64,000 nt of DNA from Leclercia adecarboxylata. GTDB taxonomy: Bacteria > Pseudomonadota > Gammaproteobacteria > Enterobacterales > Enterobacteriaceae. This document shows positions 44,771 through 54,282 of this stretch, in pieces. The stretch spans positions 1,364,001 through 1,428,000 of the forward strand of contig LR590464.1 in the NCBI GenBank assembly GCA_901472455.1. The letters are read 5' to 3'. Made by a program: the position numbers and the translations under genes. The first letter of the stretch is position 1; the number at the start of each line of letters is the position of its first letter. The notes beneath the pieces were generated by a model. It was not told the DNA's origin. It saw only the letters and a program-made list of their open reading frames with translations, and did no database searches.

Positions 44771-45875
44771 CCGTGCCTGGCCTGCGGGCGCTGGCCCGGG
44801 ATCGTTTCTTTCATCTGTTACTGGTGGTTGGGGTCGGACTCAGCTTTCTGGTGCCCTTCGCCCCGCAGCGCTGGCCTGCCGCCATTGACTGGCACACCAT
44901 CATTACCCTTGCCGGGTTGATGATGCTGACCAAAGGGGTCGAGCAGAGCGGTTTTTTTGACGTGCTGGGGCGCAAGATGGTGCGCCGTTTCGCCACTGAG
45001 CGACGCCTGTCGCTGTTTATGGTCTTCTCTGCGGCGTTACTGTCGACCTTTCTCACCAATGATGTGGCGCTGTTTATCGTGGTGCCGCTCACCCTCACGC
45101 TGCGCAAGCTGTGTGAAATCCCGGTCAACCGGCTGATCATCTTTGAGGCGCTGGCGGTGAATGCCGGGTCACTGCTCACCCCGATCGGCAACCCGCAAAA
45201 CATCCTGCTGTGGGGACGCTCCGGCCTGTCCTTTGCCGCCTTTACCTGGCAGATGGCGCCGCTGGCGCTGGTGATGGTACTGACCCTGATGGCCCTGAGC
45301 TGGTTCGCCTTCCCGGCCAGGCCACTGCGCTATCACAGCGGTAGCGCGGCGGCCCAGTCTACACCGCGGCTGGCATGGAGCTGTCTGGCGCTTTACCTGG
45401 TCTTCCTTGTGGCCCTCGATCTCAAGCAGGAGCTGTGGGGCGTGCTGCTGGTGGCGGGGGGCTTCCTGCTGCTGGCCCGTCGGGTGCTGATTAGCGTCGA
45501 CTGGACGCTGCTGCTGATCTTTATGGCGATGTTTATTGATGTTCATCTGCTGATTCAGGTGCCGGCCTTGCAGAACGTGCTGCAAAACGTCACCCACCTG
45601 TCGCAGGGCCAGCTGTGGCTGACCGCTATCGGATGTCGCAGGTGATCAGTAATGTGCCTTCGACTATCCTGCTGCTTAACTACGTGCCGCCGACGGCGCT
45701 GCTGGCCTGGGCGGTAAACGTGGGCGGCTTTGGCCTGCTGCCTGGCTCTCTCGCTAACCTGATCGCCCTGCGTATGGCAAACGATCGCCGTATCTGGTGG
45801 CGCTTCCACCTCTGGTCGCTGCCGATGCTGGTCTGGGCCGGGCTGATCGGATTCGGATTATTCCTTCTCATATAG
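44767..45875 (+). CDS. ybiR: Putative anion/ion transporter YbiR (ArsB/NhaD superfamily)
   Basis: Polytopic inner membrane protein of about 369 residues with 10-12 helices. The conserved inner repeat blocks are [16 protein letters not shown] and [22 protein letters not shown], typical of the ion-transporter superfamily. One indel near 45632 breaks the second repeat ([20 protein letters not shown]). Substrate unknown; coupling to mntR suggests, but does not prove, a metal-related role. Start overlaps the mntR stop. Confidence 0.9.
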
Positions 45876-45924
45876 TGCCCTGTTTGTCAGTTTTTCCTGG
45901 CAAATGTATAGCAACGTCCTAACT

Positions 45925-45960
45925 TTAGTGAACGGCATAAATTGTGATGCCGTTCACTAA
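45925..45960. promoter_or_regulatory. Perfect inverted repeat upstream of the efflux operon
   Basis: TTAGTGAACGGCAT (45925-45938) and ATGCCGTTCACTAA (45947-45960) are exact complements separated by 8 bp and end 18 bp before the first efflux gene. It may be an operator for a local repressor or a transcript hairpin. It also shares CTTTAGTGAACGG with the right end of dispersed-repeat copy 2. Confidence 0.65.
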
Positions 45961-45978
45961 CAGGACGGATGCTGTTAT

Positions 45979-47079
45979 ATGGCTGAAGAAAACCAACCCT
46001 CCGAAAACACCGAAAACACCGATAAAAAAGAGACGCAACGTAAACGCCCCGGCAAAAAGCCGCTGATTATTCTGGGCATTGTGGTGATTGTGATGGTCAT
46101 TGTGGCCCTGGTATGGTGGTTCATGACCCGTAACCAGGAGACGACGGACGACGCCTTTACCGAAGGCGACGCCGTGACCATCGCGCCCAAAACCGCAGGC
46201 TATGTCACCGAACTGCGGGTGCGGGATAACCAGCGCGTGAAAAAGGGCGATCTGCTGGTGACCATCGATCCCCGGGACACCGCTGCCCAGCGCGACCAGG
46301 CAAAAGCCCAGCTTGGTCTGGCCGAAGCGCAGCTTCATCAGGCCCAGGCGCAGCTGGCGCTCTCGAAGGTGCAATATCCTGCCCAGCGCGATGAAGCCAA
46401 CGCCCAGGTGATCAAAGCCCAGGCGGATTTGGCCAACGCTCAGGCGGAATATCGCCGCCAGCGCGGCGTCGATCCCCGCGCCACCACGCAACAGAGCATC
46501 GACGCGGCCAACGCCCAGTTGCGCAGCGCCCAGGCCCAGCTTACCAGCGCGAAGGCGCAGCTTGAGGTGGCTTCGCAGGTGCAACTGCAAATTCGCCAGC
46601 AGGAGACCAACGTCGAAGCCCGGGAGCGTCAGGTGGAACAGGCCCGCGCCCAGCTGGAAACCGCAGAGCTGAATCTCTCGTACACCGAGGTACGGGCACC
46701 CTTTGATGGCTACATAACGAAACGCAACGTCCAGACCGGCACCCTGGTGCAGGCGGGCACCGCGCTCTTTTCGCTGGTCTCGGCGGATATCTGGGTTGTC
46801 GCCAACTTTAAAGAGTCGCAGCTGGAGCGGATGCGCCCCGGTAATAAGGTAACGCTGAGCGTGGACGCCTGGCCGGATCTGGAGCTGGAAGGGCATATCG
46901 ACTCTATCCAGCAGGGGAGCGGCTCGCGCTTTGCCGCTTTCCCGTCGGAGAACGCCACCGGTAACTTCGTGAAGATCGTCCAGCGTGTGCCGGTAAAAAT
47001 CGTTATCGATAAAGGACTGGATCCCAACCAGCCGCTGCCGCTTGGCCTTTCGGTTGAACCTAAGGTAACCGTGGAATGA
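45979..47079 (+). CDS. HlyD/EmrA-family efflux adaptor
   Basis: Intact 366-residue membrane fusion protein. The charged cytosolic tail is Pro/Glu/Asn/Lys-rich, one membrane helix follows (PLIILGIVVIVMVIVALVWW), then the biotinyl-lipoyl half domains (GYVTELRVRDNQRVKKGDLL; LSYTEVRAPFDGYITKRNVQ), a long coiled-coil hairpin of AQAQL repeats and a beta barrel (SADIWVVANFKESQLERMRP). Start of a three-gene operon: its stop overlaps the transporter start by 4 bp. Homologous to EmrA/VceA-type adaptors; substrate unknown. Confidence 0.9.
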   Translation: MAEENQPSENTENTDKKETQRKRPGKKPLIILGIVVIVMVIVALVWWFMTRNQETTDDAFTEGDAVTIAPKTAGYVTELRVRDNQRVKKGDLLVTIDPRDTAAQRDQAKAQLGLAEAQLHQAQAQLALSKVQYPAQRDEANAQVIKAQADLANAQAEYRRQRGVDPRATTQQSIDAANAQLRSAQAQLTSAKAQLEVASQVQLQIRQQETNVEARERQVEQARAQLETAELNLSYTEVRAPFDGYITKRNVQTGTLVQAGTALFSLVSADIWVVANFKESQLERMRPGNKVTLSVDAWPDLELEGHIDSIQQGSGSRFAAFPSENATGNFVKIVQRVPVKIVIDKGLDPNQPLPLGLSVEPKVTVE

Positions 47080-48648
47080 GTGAGCACAGCCATGAAAGCT
47101 GGCGGCCAGCCAGTAACCCGTGGGCGGTGGCGATCGTCGTCACCCTCGCGGTATTTATGGAGATCCTTGATACCACCATCGTCAACGTGGCGCTGCCCCA
47201 CGTTGCCGGTTCGCTTTCGGCCAGCTATGACGAATCCACCTGGGTGCTCACCAGCTATCTGGTGGCCAACGGCATCGTACTGCCTATCTCGGCATTTCTG
47301 AGCCGGGTTTTTGGCCGCAAGCAATTTTTCCTGATCTGCATTGTGATGTTCACCATCTGCTCGTTCCTGTGCGGTATCGCCACCGAGCTGTGGCAGATCA
47401 TCCTGTTTTCGTATTTTGCAGGGCTTCTTTGGCGGCGGGCTACAGCCCACCCAGCAGTCGGTGCTGCTCGACTACTTTAAGCCAGAAGATCGCGGCAAGG
47501 CTTTTGGCCTGTCGTCCATTGCCATTATCGTCGCCCCGGTGCTGGGGCCGACGCTCGGGGGGTGGATCACCGATAACTACTCCTGGCGCTGGGTATTCTT
47601 TATCAATATTCCGGTGGGGATCGTTACCGTGCTGGCGATCTATCAGCTGCTGGAAGATCCGCCCTGGGAGAGTAAATCGAAGGAGAAGCTCTCCATCGAC
47701 TGGACCGGTATCGGGCTTATCGCCCTGGGCCTGGGTTGCCTGCAGGTGATGCTCGATCGCGGGGAAGATGACGACTGGTTTACCTCGAACTTTATCCGCA
47801 CCTTTGCCGTGCTGACGCTGATTGGCATTATCGGGGCCATCTACTGGCTGATGTATGCCAAAAAACCGGTTGTGGATCTGCACTGCATGAAGGACAAAAA
47901 CTTCGCCGTCTCCAGCCTGCTGATGGCCGGTATGGCAATGATCCTGTATGGCAGTTCGGTGGTGATCCCGCAGCTGGCGCAGCAGGATCTGGGCTATACC
48001 GCCACCTGGTCGGGGCTGGTGCTATCGCCCGGCGCGATCCTGATCGTGCTCACTATCCCGCTGGTGTTGAAGCTGATGCCGATTGTGCAGACGCGCTGGA
48101 TCATCGCCTTCGGCTTTACCTGTCTCGCGGTGTCGTTCTTCTGGTCGCGCACGCTGACGCCGGATATCGACTTCGAGACCCTGGTGCTGTTCCGCAGCGC
48201 CCAGTCGATCGGGCTGGGCTTCCTGTTTGTGCCGCTGACCACCATCGCCTTTATCTCGATTCCGCGGCAGCTGAACGCCGACACAGCGGCGCTGTTTACC
48301 ATGTTCCGTAACGTGGCGGGGTCGATCGGCATTTCGCTCTCAACGGCGGCCATTACCGAGCGCTCGCAGGCCCACAGCGCTTATCTGGCCACCCACACTT
48401 CGGCATTCGACGAGCCGTTCCAGCAAACGCTCCGCGAGATGGCGCAGGCGATCCAGAACTTTACCACCCAGGTGGGCGACCCCACCGGCATTGCCACCGG
48501 GCGCATGTATCAGGCGATGATCGAACAGTCGCGTTTCCTGGCCTACGTGGACGTTTTCACCATTCTGAGCGCGGTGGCCTTTTTACTGATTCCGTTTTGT
48601 TTGTTGCTCTCGCCGGTTAAGAGCGAGGGGAGTGCAGGAGCACACTGA
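47076..48648 (+). CDS. MFS drug efflux transporter, DHA2 (EmrB/QacA) family
   Basis: 14-helix proton antiporter of about 524 residues. Family motifs are LDTTIVNVALPHVAGSL (motif D1 LDxTIVNVALP), SRVFGRKQFF (motif A) and LGPTLGGWITDNYSWRWVFFINIPVG (motif C region). One indel near 47430 interrupts the loop before GGGLQPTQQSVLLD. With the adaptor and the outer membrane factor it forms a tripartite pump across both membranes. E. coli has no such operon at this place. Confidence 0.92.
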
Positions 48649-50175
48649 TGATTTGCAGACGTTTAAGCCCCCCTGATGTTAATGCTGTTGCTGGCAGGCT
48701 GCGCCGTGGGGCCAGACTACCAGCAGCCCGCGCCCAACACCCCGACGCACTGGAACGATCCGGGCGACGGCGGCGTAAAATCGCAAACCGCGTCAACGGC
48801 CATTAATCCTCGCTGGTGGAAAACCTTTGGCGATCCGCAACTGGACAGCCTGATTGAACGCGCTATTGCCGGTAACCTGTCATTGCAGCAAACCGTGCTG
48901 CGCATCGCGGGGGCACGGGAACAGATCAACCAGGCGGGCGGTGCCTTCTTCCCGGCGGTGAACGGTAATCTGCAGGCCACCCGGCAGCAGCTGGGACTGG
49001 AGGGAGAACTGAAATCCCACGGCGTATACGATCAACTGGATGACGTCGATCCCGAACTGCGCGGGGCGCTGGGGCCGCTGACCCAGCCGATTAACCTCTA
49101 CCAGGGCAGTTTTGACGCCCAGTGGGAGCTGGATCTGTGGGGCAAGGTGCGTCGTCAGGTAGAAGCCGCCGACGCGCAACAGCAGGCAGCCATTGAGCAG
49201 CGTAATGATGCCCTGGTGTCGCTGGAGGCCGAAGTGGCCCGCGGCTGGTTACAGCTGCGCGGTGCCCAGAGCAGTATCGCCACCCTCAACACCCAGATCG
49301 CGAGCGCGCAGCAGACGCTGGAGCTGACCGACAGCCGCCAGCGCGGCGGGCTGTCACCGCAGATGGACGTGGAGAACGCCCGCGCCCAGCTTGGCAACCT
49401 GGAGGCGCAGCTTCCGCAATATGAAGCCCAGGCGCGGCAGGCGATGAACGGCCTGGCGATCCTGCTTGGCAAACCCCCGGGGGCGCTGGATGGCGAACTG
49501 CAGGCCAGCAAACCGCTGCCTGCGCTGCCGGAGATTGTCCCTACCGGTATTCCCTCTACGCTGGCGCGGCGGCGCCCGGACGTGCGTGAAGCCGAGGCGA
49601 ATCTGCATGCGGCCACCGCGCAGATCGGCGTGTCGGTGGCGCAACTGTTCCCCAGCGTCTCGCTCAGCGGCCAGTTTGGCCTGCGTAACAGCGAAGCCAG
49701 CTGGCTCACCGACTGGAGCAGCCACTTCTACAGCGTCGGGCCGCAGGTCTCCATCCCCATCTTCCAGGGCGGGCGGTTGGTCTCCAGCGTGAAGGTCGCC
49801 CGCGCACAGCAGGGTGCCGCCGTACTGGAATATCGTCAGACGGTGCTCACCGCCCTGGGCGATGTGGAAAAACGCGCTGGTCAGCTACCGCACCGATCAG
49901 AAGCGGGAGGCGGGGATTAAAGCAAAACCATCGATGCGCTGCAAAACGCCTTTGATCTGGCGAGCAGCAGCTATCGCCAGGGGATCGCGACCTTTATCGA
50001 CGTGCTGGATGCGCAGCGCCAGTTGGCTCAGGCGCAGCAGCAGCGGGATCAGGCCCGGGTCCAGAGCGCGCTGGATCTGGTGGCGCTTTATAAGGCCCTG
50101 GGCGGCGGCTGGGAGCCGTATCAGCAGGTGCAGCTGCCGGAGTACGCCGTCTTTGGCGACGCCCCGCGCGGATAA
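48648..50175 (+). CDS. Outer membrane factor lipoprotein, RND/NodT family
   Basis: TolC-like channel of about 508 residues with a lipobox (LMLLLAGCAVGPDYQQP) for outer membrane anchoring. The two OEP repeats are seen in WWKTFGDPQLDSLIERAIAG and LARRRPDVREAEANLHAATAQIGVSVAQLFPS. The ATG overlaps the transporter stop (TGATG). Indels are an extra C near 48670, inside the signal sequence, and one near 49875; corrected, it ends in EYAVFGDAPRG at 50173-50175. Exit duct of the pump. Confidence 0.9.
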
Positions 50176-50273
50176 GTTCAGAGGATTGGGCAAGAAACGG
50201 GCAGGAACCGCACATTCGCTATCGGCGTGAGCCGGGTATAACTATCGGGTACTCAACATACGAGGAGCGTCAA

Positions 50274-51314
50274 ATGCGATATCAAAAACTGGGTAATACC
50301 GGCCTGTTTGTTTCTGAGCTCTGCCTCGGCACCATGACCTTTGGCGGCGAAGGCGGCATGTGGGGCAAGATAGGTCAGCTCCAGCAACAGGATGCCGAGC
50401 AGCTGGTCGGGCGTGCGCTGGACGCCGGAATCAATTTTATTGATACAGCCAACGTCTATTCCGAAGGGCGTTCAGAAGAGATCACCGGCCAGGCGTTGAA
50501 AAACCTGAAGATACCGCGCGAAAACGTGGTGATCGCCACCAAGGTGTTTGGCGAAACGGGCACGGCGGGGGTGAACTCACGCGGTAGCTCGCGGTATCAC
50601 ATCATCAGCAGCGTGAAAGAGAGCCTGCGCCGCATGCAGCTCGATCATATCGATCTCTATCAGTTGCACGGTTTTGACCCGGTCACCCCGATTGAAGAGA
50701 CGCTTTATGCCCTGGATAACCTCGTCCAGCACGGGCATGTGCGCTATATCGGGGTATCGAACTGGGCGGCATGGCAGATCATGAAGGCGCTGGGCATTTC
50801 CGAACGGCTCGGGCTGGCACGTTTTGCCTCATTACAGGCCTATTACACCCTTGCCGGGCGTGACCTGGAGCGTGAGCTGGTGCCGATGCTGCAAAGCGAA
50901 GGTGTCGGGTTGATGGTCTGGAGCCCGCTGGCAGGCGGTTTGCTGAGCGGCAAATACAGCCGCGACGGGCAGGTAGAGGGCGGTGGCCGTCGCCAGGAAT
51001 TTGACTTCCCGCCGGTGGATAAAGCGCGGGCCTTCGACTGCGTGGATGTGATGCGCCACATTGCCGGGAGCAAGGGCGTTTCCGTGGCGCAAATTGCCCT
51101 GGCGTGGCTGCTGCATCAAAAAGCGGTGACCAGCGTGATTATTGGCGCGAAACGGGTCGATCAGCTGGATGACAATATTGCCGCAACCGCGATTCGCCTG
51201 AGCGATGACGAGCTGAAACAGTTGGATGCGGTGAGCGCGCTACCGAGGGAATACCCAGGCTGGATGCTGGAGCGACAAGGGGAGTACCGGCGTAATCAGC
51301 TGGCGCAGCAGTAG
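50274..51314 (+). CDS. Aldo/keto reductase
   Basis: Intact 346-residue NAD(P)H-dependent oxidoreductase of the TIM-barrel AKR family. The catalytic tetrad residues are in FIDTANVYSEG (Asp and Tyr), VIATKVFG (Lys) and LYQLHGFDP (His). NADP contacts lie near VIIGAKRVDQLDDN. Closest in type to E. coli YajO/YghZ-like enzymes; natural substrate not identifiable. An AGGAG ribosome site lies 6 bp upstream. No E. coli orthologue at this locus. Confidence 0.9.
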   Translation: MRYQKLGNTGLFVSELCLGTMTFGGEGGMWGKIGQLQQQDAEQLVGRALDAGINFIDTANVYSEGRSEEITGQALKNLKIPRENVVIATKVFGETGTAGVNSRGSSRYHIISSVKESLRRMQLDHIDLYQLHGFDPVTPIEETLYALDNLVQHGHVRYIGVSNWAAWQIMKALGISERLGLARFASLQAYYTLAGRDLERELVPMLQSEGVGLMVWSPLAGGLLSGKYSRDGQVEGGGRRQEFDFPPVDKARAFDCVDVMRHIAGSKGVSVAQIALAWLLHQKAVTSVIIGAKRVDQLDDNIAATAIRLSDDELKQLDAVSALPREYPGWMLERQGEYRRNQLAQQ

Positions 51315-51348
51315 CTTTTTATCGTTTTCTGGTCGATACGGTGGTGCG

Positions 51349-51948
51349 TTCCGTTCACCTTATTTCCAGCAGAATATGAAATGAACGGAACCTGTGAACG
51401 TGATAAGGGGGCCACCGCGGCCCCCTTATCAATCCCCGCGGCCCCGCAACGAAATCGGTGCTTCGCACTACGCTCACCTCCCGACCGACTGCCTGCGGTC
51501 GGCTCAACTCGACATCCTGTCTCGATTCGCCTCTGGCCGCCATCCCTGGCGGCCAGCCCTTGTCAACCGGTCTCCGGTTCGCCGATTTCAGCGGGGACTC
51601 AACACCCGTGCCACATTCACGTGGCTAAGAAGCTGGAAGGAGGGATGAGTCCGGCTGAAAATCGCTGAGGCCTTGACCGCATGCCGGGTTGAGGCACATG
51701 GATGCGGACCTGGATGGATGTAGAATCACGCCGGACCCGATAGCCGGAGGGAATAAGCCGAAGACAACATTGCCAGGAGCAATGTTGAACAGCGCCTGCG
51801 CTAGCACCAAAGGGGTGAGACGAATATTTCTCGAAACGGCGATTTTCTTTGCCGGGAGCCGGGATGGTTAAGGGAGCGGCAGTAGCCCCCTTAACATGTT
51901 CACCGCAGCGGGATGGGCATAAAAGCAGAGATGCTTTAGTGAACGGAA
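51349..51948. repeat. Large dispersed intergenic repeat, copy 2
   Basis: 600 bp bounded by TTCCGTTCAC and GTGAACGGAA. It has near-identical blocks to copy 1, for example ATCCTGTCTCGATTCGCCTC and GGCGATTTTCTTTGCCGGGA, with perfect hairpins at each end: ATAAGGGGGCC/GGCCCCCTTAT near 51405-51431, and a related C/G stem near 51867-51895. It fills the space between the aldo/keto reductase and ldtB; no credible gene inside. Confidence 0.85.
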
Positions 51949-51985
51949 CAATTCCACAGTAACAACAGAATTGTTCCTGTTACGA

Positions 51986-52906
51986 TCAGTTCAGACGAAC
52001 CGGCATACCGGAACGGTTGTTGATCGCTTGCTCAACGATGTTCGCATCCACGTCCTGCTGACCGGTGATGGCCTGCACGTTGCTGGTCAGGGTGACCGGA
52101 ACGGTGACGTTGTTGTCGATCTGATCTTCGCTGGTAGAGAGCGGGTTATGCACTTCAAGGTAACGGCTGCCATCTGGCTCGGTAGTTGCTTTTACCGGCT
52201 CGTTGATGAACTGCACGCGAGTACCAACCGGCACGTTCTCGAACAGGAATTTAATGTCGTCGTTACGCAGACGCACACAGCCGTGGCTCACGCGCAGGCC
52301 GATACCGAAGTTGGCGTTGGTGCCGTGGATCGCATACAGACGGCCAATATAGAGAGCGTACAGACCCATCGGGTTATCCGGGCCAGCAGGAACAACGGCT
52401 GGCAGCGGCTCGCCCGCGGCAATGTATTCCGCGTGCATTTTCGCGGTTGGCGTCCAGGTTGGGCCAGCTTTCTTACGCTCAACTTTGGTGGTCCAGTTCA
52501 TCGGGGTATCTTTGCCCAACTGGCCGATACCGATTGGCAGCACGATGACGGTGTTGGTGCCTTTCGGGTAGTAGTACAGACGCATTTCGGCGCTGTTGAT
52601 GATGATGCCTTCATGCACGGTGTCCGGCAGAATCAGCTGCTGAGGAATGTTCAGCACGGTGCCGCCCTTCGGCAGATACGGATCGACGCCCGGGTTGGCT
52701 TCCATCATGTTGGAGAGGCCCAGCTGATATTCCGCAGCAAAATATTCCAGCGGCTGAGTGTTACCTTCTTCAATGGTCACAACCTGGTTCTGACCTACCA
52801 GACGGCTACCGTCGGTTGGCAGTGGATAAGTGACAGCAGAAGCGGTCTTGCAAAACCCTACTACGGCAAACGCCGCCGCAAAAAGCGATGTTAATTTCAT
52901 ATTCAT
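51986..52906 (-). CDS. ldtB: L,D-transpeptidase LdtB (YbiS)
   Basis: Periplasmic enzyme of 306 residues that attaches Braun lipoprotein to peptidoglycan. A signal peptide is followed by a LysM-like region ([20 protein letters not shown]) and the YkuD catalytic domain. The active site is [20 protein letters not shown], with His and the nucleophile Cys in SHGCVR. Intact. It may start at ATG 52906 or 52900. Divergent from the interrupted ybiT. Confidence 0.95.
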   Translation of the reverse strand: MNMKLTSLFAAAFAVVGFCKTASAVTYPLPTDGSRLVGQNQVVTIEEGNTQPLEYFAAEYQLGLSNMMEANPGVDPYLPKGGTVLNIPQQLILPDTVHEGIIINSAEMRLYYYPKGTNTVIVLPIGIGQLGKDTPMNWTTKVERKKAGPTWTPTAKMHAEYIAAGEPLPAVVPAGPDNPMGLYALYIGRLYAIHGTNANFGIGLRVSHGCVRLRNDDIKFLFENVPVGTRVQFINEPVKATTEPDGSRYLEVHNPLSTSEDQIDNNVTVPVTLTSNVQAITGQQDVDANIVEQAINNRSGMPVRLN

Positions 52907-53127
52907 GGTGTGCGAGGTATCTGTGCCACATTGGCAGGTTGTTTAAAAGTCAGAACGGTTTAGGGAGCGCATTATATGTGCATTCCTGACCGCATGGAAT
53001 TCGGATGTGTACTAAATCACACTTTTTTCCATCCCTGTTAGAGTTTAGCGCTACGTTGATACACGGGATCTCATTTCGGAATTGTGGCATAATGCTGGGT
53101 TTATCACACTTCTCGCAGGAATCTCCC

Positions 53128-53151
53128 GTGTTAGTTACCAGCAACGTCACA
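53128..53151 (+). pseudogene. ybiT: ybiT, 5' fragment (interrupted by the island)
   Basis: GTG TTA GTT ACC AGC AAC GTC ACA encodes the first eight residues (VLVTSNVT) of the ABC-F protein YbiT, in its normal place after ldtB and behind an AGGA ribosome site. The next codons should be ATG CAG TTT GGC, but the sequence becomes AT-rich and unrelated and meets a stop at 53170-53172. The rest of ybiT presumably lies beyond the right edge. Confidence 0.75.
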
Positions 53152-53160
53152 GAATTGTTT
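53143..53160. mobile_element. Left junction (attL) of the integrated element in ybiT
   Basis: Homology to the chassis stops around AACGTCACAG. To the right the base composition falls sharply in GC and no gene matches the E. coli order. With the large serine recombinase at the other side, this is the best candidate for one attachment junction. The exact core cannot be fixed without the other end. Confidence 0.65.
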
Positions 53161-54282
53161 CAAAGTAACTAAAGTGTTCTCACTTGAGCATTGCAGCAGC
53201 ATCCATTGTAGATGTCCCTGAATCGAAGGGTCTTAGGTTCATCAAATTTTCATAGCATTTAGCGAGAGGGTCATTAGTATGGGTGTTTGTTGAGAAAAGC
53301 TAGGAATGATTGCAATTAGACCTGCCTCTGCCCTCAGTACGGCTCTGGGAATCTACTGTAAAATTTACGGTTTCACAAAAAAATATAAAAACTCAAAGTT
53401 GAATTCATAAATTTTCTTCAGGTGGTGCCATATACAAGATTGGGCCGTTTTAATCCGGCAAATAACTTCTTAGCAAGAATTTGTTCGTCGAAAAGAAGGC
53501 TCTCATAACTATTCATTTGTGAATGTTAAAATCATAATTTATTGACATTAGCATTAGTAATTAACGTTACTAAAATTTGGATTAAAATGTGAGTAAGTAG
53601 TAGTAAAATCTAAAAAAATGAGTATCTAATTTTACTAAGAGGCTTGAATATCAGTTCCTGAATATACTAAAAAGCCAAGAAAATCGATTAACTTATTGAA
53701 TTTTAAAGATATATTTCTGTTTTGATGTGAGAGATACATAATTACTTGATAGATAATATATAGGAAGTCAACTACAGAGACAATTTGCGAAGGATATTTC
53801 CTGACTTGCGTAAAGTGATTCTCAAAAGATTACAAAAGAATATAGATCCCTTATGCGTAAACGTACTATACATCTTATAGTATTTGTCGCAATGCAATTT
53901 ATGGAGTTATTATTCCGCAGTATAAATAATACCTTAACTCTTATGTTGCATTAACTGAGATATTTTTCTATTAGAGCTGAATAATTAAATATAATTATTC
54001 ATTATGCTAATAAAATTGATTAATTTTCAGATTAAGCTTGAGTGATTTTTAACATGGATTAGTTTGAAAAAATATAAAAAGATGATACTCGACAGTAATA
54101 GATGACTACTTTAAAATTCAGATGCAAATTTTTTTTGAGGGCGGTAGCGCAAACTAATAGTTTCTTTTTGTTACTATTTGGATTCATGTAATACCGTGGG
54201 TTACCACCTTAAATAAAATTTCTTATTATGCGAATCATTATAATTTATCAATACAGCATAATCCTGATGAGGAAGAAAAATC
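53152..54282. other. AT-rich 1.1-kb region without a recognisable gene
   Basis: No long frame and no RNA gene recognised. One 34-codon frame (53306-53410) has a poorly spaced AGGA and no recognisable product. Small dyads occur, such as TCCCTGAATCGAAGGG at 53215-53230. The promoter of the following operon must lie at the right end of this region. Confidence 0.5.

Noticed and set aside
53195..53245. tRNA remnant near the left junction
   Set aside because: The TCCCTGAATCGAAGGG hairpin resembles a T-arm but lacks the GGTTC signature and no acceptor or anticodon arm can be folded. The insertion site is ybiT, not a tRNA.
53306..53410. 34-codon frame starting ATGATTGCAATTAG
   Set aside because: AGGA is only one base from the ATG, and the product has no recognisable features.
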